Positions 24,977 through 33,356 of a stretch of DNA of 64,000 nt are shown here, in pieces. Positions within the stretch are counted from its first letter, which is position 1; each line of letters opens with the position of its first letter. This stretch comes from Microterricola gilva (GTDB lineage Bacteria > Actinomycetota > Actinomycetes > Actinomycetales > Microbacteriaceae), in contig NZ_SHLC01000001.1 in the NCBI RefSeq assembly GCF_004217495.1, forward strand, positions 806,001 to 870,000, written 5' to 3'. Under the pieces are notes generated by a model. The model made no database searches. It saw nothing but the letters and a program-made list of their open reading frames with translations, and was not told the origin of the DNA. A program made the position numbers and the translations under genes.

Positions 24977-26340
24977 CAGGGACCGCTGACCAGGCTGAGC
25001 GAATCGTTGATCTGGGTGTCGACCTCAGCGAGGCCCGCCGGCAGATCGTCGACCGCTCCGCTCTGGTAGCTGTGCCAGAAGTCCTCGAAGGTCTGCTGGT
25101 AGCCGGCGCCGAGCGGGCTCGGCGGGGTCGTGGCGGAGTTCGGGTCTCCCATGATGTCGAGGAAGGTCTGGAACTGTTCGGAGACCTCGAGGTCGGGTGA
25201 CGCCAGGGCGTCTGCCGTCGTCGGGGCGTTCTTCAAACCGTTGGAGAGCTTGACGACGGCATCCGTGTCGGTGGTCAGGTACTTGAGCAGCGCCCAGGCC
25301 AACTCCGGGTTCTTCGAACCCTTGGAGATGCCAGCGATGTTTCCGGTGATGTAGCCGCCGCCGTAGAGCCCGGGGTCGCTGTCGATGACGGGCATCGGCG
25401 CCGTGCCGTAGTTGAGCTCTGGCGCCTGGTCCGCGATGAACGCCGTGCGGTACTCGCCGTCGAGGTTCATCGCGACGCTGCCGCGCTGGAACGCGTTGTC
25501 GGCGGAGAACTCCTGGCCGAGACCGGCGGTGAAGGCGTTGACCTTGTCGTAGCCGAGCTCGTCGATGAAGCCCTTCTGCCACTCCATCAGCTCTGTCCAG
25601 CCCGGCGATCCGGCGATGGCGGATGTGCCATCGGCGTTCAGCCATTCGGCGGCGCCGAGCGGACCGAGGTGGGCAGCCGAGTTCTCGTACCAGCCCATCA
25701 TGGGGTTGAAGCCGAGCGTCTTGATGGAGCCGTCGTCATTGAACGTGGTCAGCTTCATCGCCATGTCCTGCAGCTCGGAGAGCGTCGTCGGCGGCGCGGT
25801 GTAGCCGCCGGCCGCGAGCAGATCCTTGTTGTAGTAGAGGCCGTAGACGTCGGCCAGCACCGGCATGGTGCAGCGGACGCCGTCGAACTCGGTGTAGCTG
25901 CGCACGGTGTCGGAGAACTGATCGAGGTCGACCTTGTCCCGCGTGATCACCTCGCCGAGGTCGCGAAAGGCTCCGGTGGAACAGAAGTTGCCGACGATGT
26001 CGGTGGAGTAGCTGAGCCCGAGGTCGACCTTGTCGCCGGTCGCGATGGCCTTGCGGAGCTTCTCGTCGTCCTGGCCCTCGTGCACCGTGACGGTCACGCC
26101 GGGGTTGGCCGCCTCGAAGTCGTCGACGACCGATTGGATGACGCCGGCCTCGCGGTCGGAGAAGAAGTGCCAGAACGACACGGTGCCCTCGAGCGAGGTC
26201 GGTGTGCTCGCCTCGAAGTCGCTGCCTGTCTCACCGGCGCTGCAGCCGGAGAGTGCCAGCGCTGTTGCGGTCGCCAGCGCGGCGACGGCGGCGAGCCGGC
26301 GGGCGTGTTGGGAGGAGTGGAGAGGCATCGTTGATCTCAT
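24976..26340 (-). CDS. Sugar ABC transporter substrate-binding lipoprotein
   Basis: 454 residues with a lipoprotein signal peptide (lipobox LALSGC) and the extracellular solute-binding protein family 1 pattern: TVSFWHFFSDREAGVIQSVVDDFEAANPGVTV, VLADVYGLYYNKDLL, and MMGWYENSAAHL. It captures an oligosaccharide, by context a beta-linked or amino-sugar disaccharide, for the two permeases encoded downstream. Two ATGs (26340 and 26328) could start it; neither has a strong ribosome site. The 158 nt up to the ROK gene hold no clear operator. Confidence 0.92.
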   Translation of the reverse strand: MRSTMPLHSSQHARRLAAVAALATATALALSGCSAGETGSDFEASTPTSLEGTVSFWHFFSDREAGVIQSVVDDFEAANPGVTVTVHEGQDDEKLRKAIATGDKVDLGLSYSTDIVGNFCSTGAFRDLGEVITRDKVDLDQFSDTVRSYTEFDGVRCTMPVLADVYGLYYNKDLLAAGGYTAPPTTLSELQDMAMKLTTFNDDGSIKTLGFNPMMGWYENSAAHLGPLGAAEWLNADGTSAIAGSPGWTELMEWQKGFIDELGYDKVNAFTAGLGQEFSADNAFQRGSVAMNLDGEYRTAFIADQAPELNYGTAPMPVIDSDPGLYGGGYITGNIAGISKGSKNPELAWALLKYLTTDTDAVVKLSNGLKNAPTTADALASPDLEVSEQFQTFLDIMGDPNSATTPPSPLGAGYQQTFEDFWHSYQSGAVDDLPAGLAEVDTQINDSLSLVSGP

Positions 26341-26498
26341 TTCTCGTGGTGGCGGTGGGTGTTGTGGCTGTGTTGTGCTGGGCGTGGTGTCGGCGGTTGC
26401 CGGAAATTGGGTCGTTCGAGCGCACGCCGGATGACCGCGCTCGCCGAAGGCGGGCGCGGGCGATCGTGCACCCGTGGAACGGGCGGACAGAGGAACGC

Positions 26499-27689
26499 TT
26501 AGGCGGAGAGAGCGGTGATGTCGTCGAGCAGGGATGTGCGCACATCCGCGACGAGGGCGTCGTGAGCACCGCGGAGCACCGGATGCGCCCCAACGGTCGT
26601 CGCGACGACATCCGGAGACCAGCGACTGCTTCTGCGGATGTGGGTTCGGACGAGTTCGGCCAGCTGGCTGCCGCCTGCCGTGCCGATCGGGCCCCCGAGC
26701 ACGATCGTGCCGGGGTCGAGCACGGCGAGCACCGGAAGCGCGCCGTGAGCGATGCGGGGGGCGAGTTCGGCGAACACGGCGGAGCGCACGGCCGAGGTGG
26801 CCGTAACGAGTCTGTCGAGTCGGTCGCCGAGCGTGCGCCCCTGCACGCCGTGTGTGCGCAGGAGACGGGAGACGGCTGGGCCGCCCATCAGATCCTGCAA
26901 GTCGTTGGCCGCGGGGTCGATCGCCGCCGCGGTGACCGGCACGGGGAGGTAGCCGATCTCACCGGCACCGCCGGCCGCACCGCGCAGCAGCGCACCGTTC
27001 TGGTCGATGGAGACGCCGAGGCCGTTGCCCATCCAGAGCAGGGCGAAGCCGGGGGAGTCGACGCCGGCGCCCCTGGTGCGCTCGGCGATGGCGGCCAGGT
27101 TTGCGTCGTTGTCGATGCCGACCGTGAGGCCGAGATGCTCCTCGAGGTGGGCGCGCAGGCCGCGGCGCGGCCAACCCGGGAGGGACTCGGCGAAGCTCAG
27201 CTCGTCGGTGCGGGGGTCGACGGCCCCCTGCACGCCGATGAGCACGGAGCGAACGGCGCTCGGCTCGAAGCCGGCCACCGCGCAGGCGGCGTCAATGGCG
27301 GAGCGGATGTCGCCGAGCGCGCTGCGCTCGCCGCCTGAGCGCGGAACGGAGAGTGTGACGACGGGGTGTTCCGCGCCGCTGACATCGGCGACCGTCGCGT
27401 TGATCGCCGTCGCGGTGATGTCGACCGCGACGCCGATGGCCCTGTCGGTGTGCACGGAGTAGGCGGCGGCATTCGGACCGCGCCCCCCGGAGATCTGGGT
27501 GGCCTCGTAGATGAGGCCGGCCTCCTCGAGGCGGGAGACGATCTGCGCGGCGGTCGGCTTGGAGAGGCCGGAGAGCTCGCCGATCCTGTTGCGGGTGAGC
27601 ACGCCGTGGTCGAGCAGGAGCGTCATGGCCGTGCGGTCGTTGACGGCGCCGAGCCAGCCGGGGGTGCCTTGGGCGTTCTTGCTTGCCAC
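26499..27689 (-). CDS. ROK-family transcriptional regulator (proximal to the sugar operon)
   Basis: 396 residues from a GTG at 27689, with GGAGAG just upstream. The N-terminal winged helix (NDRTAMTLLLDHGVLTRNRIGELSGLSKPTAAQIVSRLEEAGLI) precedes a ROK domain (GVAVDITATAINATVADV, IDNDANLAAIAE, WMGNGLGVSIDQNGALLRGAAGGAGEIGY). As in its paralogue at 19540-20724, the zinc-binding cysteine cluster is missing. It is encoded directly upstream of the ABC importer operon on the same strand and is the best candidate for its repressor. A palindrome, AGGAAAGTTTCTT, lies ~110 nt upstream. Confidence 0.88.
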   Translation of the reverse strand: MASKNAQGTPGWLGAVNDRTAMTLLLDHGVLTRNRIGELSGLSKPTAAQIVSRLEEAGLIYEATQISGGRGPNAAAYSVHTDRAIGVAVDITATAINATVADVSGAEHPVVTLSVPRSGGERSALGDIRSAIDAACAVAGFEPSAVRSVLIGVQGAVDPRTDELSFAESLPGWPRRGLRAHLEEHLGLTVGIDNDANLAAIAERTRGAGVDSPGFALLWMGNGLGVSIDQNGALLRGAAGGAGEIGYLPVPVTAAAIDPAANDLQDLMGGPAVSRLLRTHGVQGRTLGDRLDRLVTATSAVRSAVFAELAPRIAHGALPVLAVLDPGTIVLGGPIGTAGGSQLAELVRTHIRRSSRWSPDVVATTVGAHPVLRGAHDALVADVRTSLLDDITALSA

Positions 27690-27796
27690 GATCTCTCCTG
27701 TGAGTGCTGTGCCGGTGCGGGGTTCCGCTGCGAGTCTTGCACGCGAGTGCCGCTTTCGCTGGCGGGCCGCCACCGGCGCCGTGAGATGAATGTAAC

Positions 27797-27809
27797 AGGA
27801 AAGTTTCTT
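27797..27809 (-). promoter_or_regulatory. ROK-type operator candidate
   Basis: AGGAAAGTTTCTT is a near-perfect palindrome in an AT-rich island upstream of the proximal ROK gene. AAAGTTTC-type palindromes are typical of NagC/XylR-like regulators. Confidence 0.45.
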
Positions 27810-27883
27810 AATAGAAAGCGATCAGCCGAAGATTTTCGCCGCTGCTCTCGCGTGGGCCGAGCCCGGTCAGGGGATGCCGGGCA

Positions 27884-28549
27884 TCAGCGCCGCGGAGCGG
27901 GCCGCGGCGCCCAGCCCTGCTCGCCGATCAGCGGCACGAAGCGCACCGCGCCGAGGCTTTCACGACGCCACGCGTCGCCGTGTCTGCTCGCCGCGACCAG
28001 TTCCTGCCAGCCGCGGCGCTCCTCGATGGGCATCACCAGCCGGCCGCGGTCGGTGAGCTGTTCGCGGAGCGCGGCGGGCAGCGTCGGACCGGCGGCCGAG
28101 ACGATGATCGCGTCGAACGGGGCCTCGGCCGCCAGGCCGATGCTCCCGTCGCTGCAGAGCACGTGGGCGTTCGCGTAGCCGAGGCGTGCGAGCCGCTCTG
28201 ATGCCGTCGCGGCGAGTTCCGGCATCCGCTCGACGCTCCACACCTCCGCGGCGATCGCGGCCAGCACGGCCGCGGCATAGCCGGAACCGGTGCCGACCTC
28301 GAGCACCCGGCTGCGCGGGCCGATCTGCGCGGCCTCGGCCATCAGTGCGACGATGTACGGCTGCGAGATCGTCTGCCCGTCGCCGATTGGCAGCGGGTGG
28401 TCGCCGTAGGCATCGTCGATGTCGCGCGGCCGCACGAACTCCTCGCGGGGCACGGAGCCCATGGCCTCGAGCACCGATCTGTCACGGATGCCGCGGCGGG
28501 CTAGCTGCCACTCGAGCATCTCCGCCCGCCGAGACGCGAACTCGCTCAC
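27884..28549 (-). CDS. pcm: Protein-L-isoaspartate O-methyltransferase
   Basis: 221 residues. It methylates isoaspartyl residues in damaged proteins using SAM. The hallmark motifs are present: RGIRDRSVLEAMGSVPREEFV, then the substrate region GDHPLPIGDGQTISQPYIVALM, the SAM loop VLEVGTGSGYAAAVLA and DAIIVSAAGPTLPAAL. The GTG at 28549 gives the usual ~10 residues before the first motif, but the GGAGGG next to it is too close to be its ribosome site, so the ATG at 28519 is an alternative. It follows the GH1 gene on the same strand after 53 nt. Confidence 0.9.
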   Translation of the reverse strand: MSEFASRRAEMLEWQLARRGIRDRSVLEAMGSVPREEFVRPRDIDDAYGDHPLPIGDGQTISQPYIVALMAEAAQIGPRSRVLEVGTGSGYAAAVLAAIAAEVWSVERMPELAATASERLARLGYANAHVLCSDGSIGLAAEAPFDAIIVSAAGPTLPAALREQLTDRGRLVMPIEERRGWQELVAASRHGDAWRRESLGAVRFVPLIGEQGWAPRPAPRR

Positions 28550-28602
28550 CCCTCCAGTACAGCACCGGCTGCCCGGCCGCGCTACGGCCGCAGCCTCGCG
28601 CG

Positions 28603-30009
28603 TTACGCCTGGCCGCGGTTGGCCTCGATCACCCGGCGGTACCAGTGATAGGAGTCCTTGGGCGTGCGCTTCTGCGTGTCGAAGTCGGTGTGCACGAGCC
28701 CGAAACGCTGTGAATTGCCCACCGCCCATTCGAAGTTGTCCATGAGTGACCAGTGGAAGTAGCCGCGCACGTCGACACCGGCATCGATCGCATCGGCGAT
28801 GGCGCGCAGGTGCGCGTCGGTGTAGTCGATGCGGCGCTGGTCCTCGACGCGGCCTGCGGCATCCGGCCCGTCGTTGATGGCCGCGCCGTTCTCGGTGATG
28901 TACACGGGCGGTAGGGCGTCGCCGTAGCGCTCCTTGAATGACACGAGCAGCTCGGTGAACGCGTCGGGCACGACGGGCCAGTCGAAGTCGGTGCGCGGGT
29001 AACCGTCGATGTCGACCAGTTCGAACGGCAGGCTCGCATCGAGCTCGTGGCCGTCGATGAGCGCCGGACCGTCGCCCTGGCTCGCGCTGTGGCCGGGGGC
29101 GGCGACCATGGTCGGGTTGTAGTAGTTGATGCCGTACCAGTCGATCGGGCTCGAGATGATGGCGAGGTCGTGCTCGAGCACCTCGGCCGGTGCGTCGGGC
29201 AGCAGGCCGGCCAGGGCCTCCGGGTAGCGGCCGGTGAGGATCGGGTCGGCGAAGATCCAGTTGGCGATGTTGTCGTAGAGGCCGGCCGCCTGCTGATCGG
29301 CAGGCGACTCGCTGGCGGCCCAGCTCGGGGCGTGGTTGTTGGCGACGCCGATGTTCGACGCACCGGCCGCACGGAGTGCCCGCACGGCCAGGCCGTGGCC
29401 GAGGAGCAGATTGTGCGCGGCAGGCAGCGCATCGAAGCCGAGCTGGAGGCCGGGGGCCTGGATGCCCGCGCCGTAGCCGAGCATCGTGAGCACGACCGGT
29501 TCGTTGATCGTGATCCAGCGCGGAATCCGGTCGGCGAAGTGCTCGCCGACGATGCCGGCGTACTCGCCGAAGCGCAGCGCGGTCTCGCGGTTCAGCCACC
29601 CGCCAGCCTGCTCGAGCGGCAGCGGGGTGTCCCAGTGGAAAAGCGTCGGCGACGGCGTGATGCCTGCCGCGAGCAGTCCGTCGACGAGGCGGTCGTAGAA
29701 GTCAAGGCCGAGTGGGTTGACGGCGCCGGAGCCGGCCGGCTGGATGCGGCTCCACGAGAAGGAGAAGCGGTAGGCGTCGACGCCGAGCCCCGCCATGAGC
29801 GCGATGTCCTCCGGGTAGCGGTGGTAGTGGTCGCAGGCCACCTCGCCGCTGTCGCCGTTCAGCACCCGACCGGGCTCGGCGCAGAACGCGTCCCACGAGC
29901 TCGGCCCACGGCCGTCTTCGGCGACGGCGCCCTCGATCTGATATGCGGCCGTCGACACGCCCCAGAGGAAGTCACTCGGCAGAAGGGGCAGGGTGGGCGG
30001 CTGGTTCAT
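28603..30009 (-). CDS. Glycoside hydrolase family 1 beta-glucosidase
   Basis: 468 residues, full length for GH1. The N-terminal signature is FLWGVSTAAYQIEGA. The acid/base catalyst is Glu170 in TINEP and the nucleophile Glu373 in ITENG. No signal peptide, so it is cytoplasmic and acts on imported disaccharides such as cellobiose, and could act with the ABC importer nearby. It has its own promoter region: a perfect palindrome, TGGGTCA-AA-TGACCCA, lies ~75 nt upstream. GAGAGG is 6 nt before the ATG. Confidence 0.93.
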   Translation of the reverse strand: MNQPPTLPLLPSDFLWGVSTAAYQIEGAVAEDGRGPSSWDAFCAEPGRVLNGDSGEVACDHYHRYPEDIALMAGLGVDAYRFSFSWSRIQPAGSGAVNPLGLDFYDRLVDGLLAAGITPSPTLFHWDTPLPLEQAGGWLNRETALRFGEYAGIVGEHFADRIPRWITINEPVVLTMLGYGAGIQAPGLQLGFDALPAAHNLLLGHGLAVRALRAAGASNIGVANNHAPSWAASESPADQQAAGLYDNIANWIFADPILTGRYPEALAGLLPDAPAEVLEHDLAIISSPIDWYGINYYNPTMVAAPGHSASQGDGPALIDGHELDASLPFELVDIDGYPRTDFDWPVVPDAFTELLVSFKERYGDALPPVYITENGAAINDGPDAAGRVEDQRRIDYTDAHLRAIADAIDAGVDVRGYFHWSLMDNFEWAVGNSQRFGLVHTDFDTQKRTPKDSYHWYRRVIEANRGQA

Positions 30010-30084
30010 TGGTGACCTCTCGACGGCGGTGTCCGGGGTGTGCTGCTACGAGGCTGGTCGATACCGGGAAGTAAGTCAAGCGTC

Positions 30085-30100
30085 TGGGTCAAATGACCCA
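30085..30100 (-). promoter_or_regulatory. Operator-like palindrome upstream of the GH1 gene
   Basis: TGGGTCAAATGACCCA has perfect 7-bp arms around AA. It lies in the 247-bp divergent region between the beta-glucosidase and the small membrane protein, so it could control either gene. Confidence 0.45.
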
Positions 30101-30256
30101 CAAGCGAAATCTGCGCGACCTCGTCCTGTCCGTGGCCCGCGGATGCCGTCCGCCGCTAGAGTTTCGAATTATGGCGGCCAGCCGCCCACCGTCACTGTTC
30201 GCCCGTTCGTGTCCGCGAGAGCCCAGCTCCGCGCGGCCTTTACTGCAAGGAATCCG

Positions 30257-30664
30257 ATGTCCAGCGGCAAATCCAACAACAACCACAACAACGGCCACCA
30301 CACCACCAACAGCCACAACGAGGACTCCATCGCCGACTCCGAGAGCATGCGGAGCAAGCAGGGTCTCTGGGGTGCGTTCGCGGGCCTGATCGTCGCGGTG
30401 CTGATCGCCTTCCCGCTCTCGGCGGCGTGGGCCTTCGCAACGCACCCGACCTCGCAGAAGCTCTTCGGTGGCCGGCTCGAGGAGACGTCGCAGTTCGGCT
30501 ACTCGCTGTTCTGGTGGCTGATGGTCCTGCTCATCGCCTCGCTGCCGTTCCTCGTCGGTTTCGGCATCGCCAAGCTGAGCTCGAAGGGGCTCGCGATCGC
30601 CGGCGCCATCATCGCCGTGTTCATCATCCTGATTCTCGTGCTCGGCCAGCTCTTCGTCTTCTAA
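30257..30664 (+). CDS. Small hypothetical membrane protein
   Basis: 135 residues. A hydrophilic N-terminus rich in Asn and His (SGKSNNNHNNGHHTTNSHNEDS) is followed by three membrane segments (GLWGAFAGLIVAVLIAFPL, FWWLMVLLIASLPFLVGFGI, AIAGAIIAVFIILILVLGQL). The family is not recognised. The ATG at 30257 has AAGGA 5 nt upstream; the longer open frame before it is not credible. It is convergent with the tRNA gene, with a long hairpin between them. Confidence 0.65.
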   Translation: MSSGKSNNNHNNGHHTTNSHNEDSIADSESMRSKQGLWGAFAGLIVAVLIAFPLSAAWAFATHPTSQKLFGGRLEETSQFGYSLFWWLMVLLIASLPFLVGFGIAKLSSKGLAIAGAIIAVFIILILVLGQLFVF

Positions 30665-30684
30665 GCGAAGCGGGCAACGCCTCG

Positions 30685-30743
30685 TCCACTCGCCAGAGAA
30701 GGCTCAGAACCAGCCTGGTTCTCAACCTTCTCTGGCGAGTGGA
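30685..30743. terminator. Long near-perfect hairpin between convergent transcripts
   Basis: Two 29-nt arms around a single-base loop (30714) with only two mismatches; the outer 17 bp, CCACTCGCCAGAGAAGG, pair perfectly. It lies between a rightward gene and a leftward tRNA, so a bidirectional terminator is the simplest reading. The stem is unusually long and has no T-run. Confidence 0.6.
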
Positions 30744-30792
30744 TGCGTTAACGACGAAAGCGGCCCACTGTCGTGAACCGCTTGCGTGCTTG

Positions 30793-30865
30793 TGCCCCCG
30801 GAGGGATTCGAACCCCCGACCTTCGGTACCGGAAACCGGCGCTCTATCCCCTGAGCTACGGAGGC
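30793..30865 (-). tRNA. tRNA-Arg (anticodon CCG)
   Basis: A 73-nt cloverleaf on the minus strand: acceptor stem GCCTCCG with CGGGGGC, D arm GCTC...GAGC, anticodon loop TTCCGGT with CCG at positions 34-36, and T arm with GGTTCGAATCC. The first anticodon stem pair (C27, A43) is a mismatch. It reads CGG codons, common in this GC-rich genome. CCA is not encoded. Confidence 0.92.
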
Positions 30866-30931
30866 GCTTGAACGAGATTACCCCATTCGGGCAGGGCGGC
30901 GAGACCACGGTCGGCCGCCGAGCCCGACTGG

Positions 30932-31570
30932 CTACTGCGGCAGGTGGGAGAGAGCCGCGCGCACGAGCGTGTCGGCGTCGCCCGGCTCGAAGAACATGGT
31001 GGAACTCGCGGTCAGCCAGAACGTCGGCGTGAACACCTGCACCTCGCCAGCACCCCCGACGACCCGGAAGAAGCCGGTCACGGCGGGCGGAGCACCATAG
31101 GTCGGAACCGGCTGGCTCGCGGTGGCCGCGGCGTTCAGCGCGAGCGTGAGCTGCTCGGGGCTCGGCTGTGACACCGCGAAGGTCATCAGCTCGCCGCTGG
31201 TCTGGTGCAGGTAGCCGCACGCGATGCCGTTGTCGGCGACCGCAGCGGCGGCGAGCGAACCCTCCGCAGGCGCGAAGCCGGGGTCGGTGCTGACGTTCGG
31301 GTTGAAATCGTAGACGTCCTGCGGCGTCAGCAGCTCCTCGCAGCTGAGCGCGATCGGGGTGCCGGGCTCGGCCGTCTCGGTCGGCTCGGCGGTGGGCTCC
31401 GTGCTCGGGGCAGCCGTCGGCTCTGCGCTGGCCGATGTGCTCGGATCCGGGCTCGGGCTCGCCTCTGCGGCGCACCCGGAGAGGCCGATGACGGCCAGGA
31501 GTGCAAGGGATCCGACAGTGAGAACAGGGCGCAGGCGGGCGCGGCCAGCGGCAGTGGAGGCAAGAGGCAT
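30932..31570 (-). CDS. Hypothetical lipoprotein
   Basis: 212 residues. A signal peptide ends in the lipobox VIGLSGC. A Ser/Pro/Thr/Glu-rich linker of ~45 residues ([17 protein letters not shown]...) follows, then a ~130-residue domain starting [17 protein letters not shown] with conserved-looking cysteines (SCEEL, ACGYLHQ) that may form a disulfide. It should be anchored on the outer face of the membrane. Family not recognised. It is divergent from argS, with only 45 nt between the start codons. Confidence 0.7.
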   Translation of the reverse strand: MPLASTAAGRARLRPVLTVGSLALLAVIGLSGCAAEASPSPDPSTSASAEPTAAPSTEPTAEPTETAEPGTPIALSCEELLTPQDVYDFNPNVSTDPGFAPAEGSLAAAAVADNGIACGYLHQTSGELMTFAVSQPSPEQLTLALNAAATASQPVPTYGAPPAVTGFFRVVGGAGEVQVFTPTFWLTASSTMFFEPGDADTLVRAALSHLPQ

Positions 31571-31577
31571 GTAGGCG

Positions 31578-31583
31578 ACTTTA
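31578..31583 (-). promoter_or_regulatory. -10 box TAAAGT, leaderless start of the lipoprotein gene
   Basis: The box ends 7 nt before the ATG at 31570. With a 17-bp spacer its -35 region would fall on the -10 box of argS. Confidence 0.5.
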
Positions 31584-31601
31584 GCAATCAGGAGGCGCGA
31601 C

Positions 31602-31607
31602 TAAGAT
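31602..31607 (+). promoter_or_regulatory. -10 box TAAGAT, leaderless start of argS
   Basis: The box ends 8 nt before the GTG at 31616. It faces the lipoprotein promoter at 18 bp. Confidence 0.55.
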
Positions 31608-31615
31608 TGAGCCTC

Positions 31616-33313
31616 GTGACTCCCGCAGAACTCTCCCAGTCCCTCGTCGGCATCGTTCAGAACATCGTCGACGCCCGACGCGAGCGCGGTGGCGAGAACA
31701 GCGGCGAGACCGCAGCGGATGCCGCGCCAGCACTGAGCGCGGCCGACGTCGTCCTCGAGCGCCCGAAGAACCGTGAACACGGCGACTGGGCGTCCAACAT
31801 TGCCATGAAGCTGGCCAAGCCGCTCGGCGTGAACCCGCGCGAGCTCGCCACCGAGATCGCCGCGGCCGCAGCTGGCATCGACGGCATCGCCAGTGCCGAG
31901 GTCGCCGGGCCCGGCTTCATCAACTTCCGTATCGACGCCGCCGCGGCCGGTGTGCTCGCGAAGACCATCGTCGAGGCCGGCGTCGCCTACGGAACGAGCG
32001 ACTCGCTCGCCGGCAACACCATCAACCTCGAGTTCGTCTCGGCCAACCCGACCGGACCGCTGCACATCGGCCACACCCGCTGGGCGGCCCTCGGCGACTC
32101 GATCGGCCGCGTGCTGCGCGCCGCCGGCGCGACCGTCGCCAACGAGTACTACATCAACGACGCGGGCAACCAGATGCAGAACTTCGGCGCATCGGTGCTC
32201 GCCGCGGCCAAGGGCGAGCCGACTCCGGAGGGCGGCTACCCCGGCGCGTACATCGCCACGCTGGCCGAGCAGGTGCTCGCACGCGAGCCGAAGCTGCTCG
32301 AGCTCGACGACGCCATCGCCCTGCACACCGCCACCGAGATCGCTTACGAGCTGCAGCTCGCCGAGATCAGGGCCTCGCTCGACCGCTTCAACGTCGAGTT
32401 CGACGTGTGGACGAGTGAGCGCCGTCTGCACGCCACGGGCGAGGACGGCCTCTCCGACATCGACACCGCCGTGGAGCGCCTGCGCGCCCAGGGCCACGTC
32501 TATGAGGAGGACGACGCTGTCTGGGTGCGCACGACCGACTTCGGCGACGACAAGGACCGTGTCATCCGCCGCGGCAACGGCATCTACACCTACTTCGCCG
32601 CGGATGCCGCCCTCTACCTGGACAAGGGCGACCGCGGGTTCCAGCACAAGATCTACCTGCTCGGCGCCGACCACCACGGCTACGTGCACCGTCTCAAGGC
32701 CCTCGCCGGCGCCGCAGGAGACGACCCGGAGAAGGACGTCGAGGTGCTCATCGGGCAGCTCGTCAGCATCAACGGCGCCAAGCTGTCCAAGCGCGCTGGC
32801 AACATCATCGAGCTCGACGACCTGCAGGCCTGGCTCGGCACGGACGCCCTGCGCTACACGCTCGGCCGCTACCCGGCCGACTCTCCGCTGACGATCGACC
32901 CGGAGATCCTGCAGCGCCGCACCAACGACAACCCGGTCTTCTACGTGCAGTACGTGCACGCCCGCACCACGGGTGTCGCGCGCAATGCACTGGCCGCCGG
33001 CGTCGATCGCAGCGTGTTCGCGCCCGAGCTGCTCGACCACGAGACGGAGTCCGCGCTGCTCGGCGGTCTGCAGGAGTTCCCGCGCATCGTCGCCCAGGCG
33101 GCCACGCTGCGAGAGCCCCACCGTGTCGCCCGCTACCTCGAGGAGCTGGCCGGCCTCTACCACCGCTGGTACGACAACTGCCGCGTCACCCCTCTGGGCG
33201 ACGAGCCCGTGGCCGATGTGCACCGCACCCGCCTCTGGCTGAACGACGCGACGGGCCAGGTCATCCGCAACGGGCTCGGCCTGCTCGGCGTCAGCGCACC
33301 GGAACGGATGTAA
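31616..33313 (+). CDS. argS: Arginyl-tRNA synthetase
   Basis: 565 residues, class I enzyme that charges tRNA-Arg. The N-terminal domain ends before the HIGH motif at 150-153 ([13 protein letters not shown]). The KMSKS position is the family variant [10 protein letters not shown], and the C-terminal anticodon-binding domain ends in [12 protein letters not shown], typical of ArgRS. The GTG at 31616 was chosen because of a -10 box 8 nt upstream and because the longer frame overlaps the divergent lipoprotein gene. It lies ~750 bp from the tRNA-Arg(CCG) gene, one of its substrates. Confidence 0.96.
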   Translation: MTPAELSQSLVGIVQNIVDARRERGGENSGETAADAAPALSAADVVLERPKNREHGDWASNIAMKLAKPLGVNPRELATEIAAAAAGIDGIASAEVAGPGFINFRIDAAAAGVLAKTIVEAGVAYGTSDSLAGNTINLEFVSANPTGPLHIGHTRWAALGDSIGRVLRAAGATVANEYYINDAGNQMQNFGASVLAAAKGEPTPEGGYPGAYIATLAEQVLAREPKLLELDDAIALHTATEIAYELQLAEIRASLDRFNVEFDVWTSERRLHATGEDGLSDIDTAVERLRAQGHVYEEDDAVWVRTTDFGDDKDRVIRRGNGIYTYFAADAALYLDKGDRGFQHKIYLLGADHHGYVHRLKALAGAAGDDPEKDVEVLIGQLVSINGAKLSKRAGNIIELDDLQAWLGTDALRYTLGRYPADSPLTIDPEILQRRTNDNPVFYVQYVHARTTGVARNALAAGVDRSVFAPELLDHETESALLGGLQEFPRIVAQAATLREPHRVARYLEELAGLYHRWYDNCRVTPLGDEPVADVHRTRLWLNDATGQVIRNGLGLLGVSAPERM

Positions 33314-33320
33314 CACAGTG

Positions 33321-33356
33321 TCTGGGGGAGGCAACATGTCTGGGGGAGGCAACATG
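33321..33356 (+). repeat. Tandemly duplicated ribosome binding site and start codon
   Basis: TCTGGGGGAGGCAACATG occurs twice in direct succession (33321-33338 and 33339-33356). Each 18-bp unit carries a Shine-Dalgarno (GGGGGAGG) and an in-frame ATG (33336 and 33354). Confidence 0.85.

Noticed and set aside
30793-30865. Attachment site of an integrated element at tRNA-Arg
   Set aside because: No integrase gene and no repeat of the tRNA 3' end was found nearby in the window.
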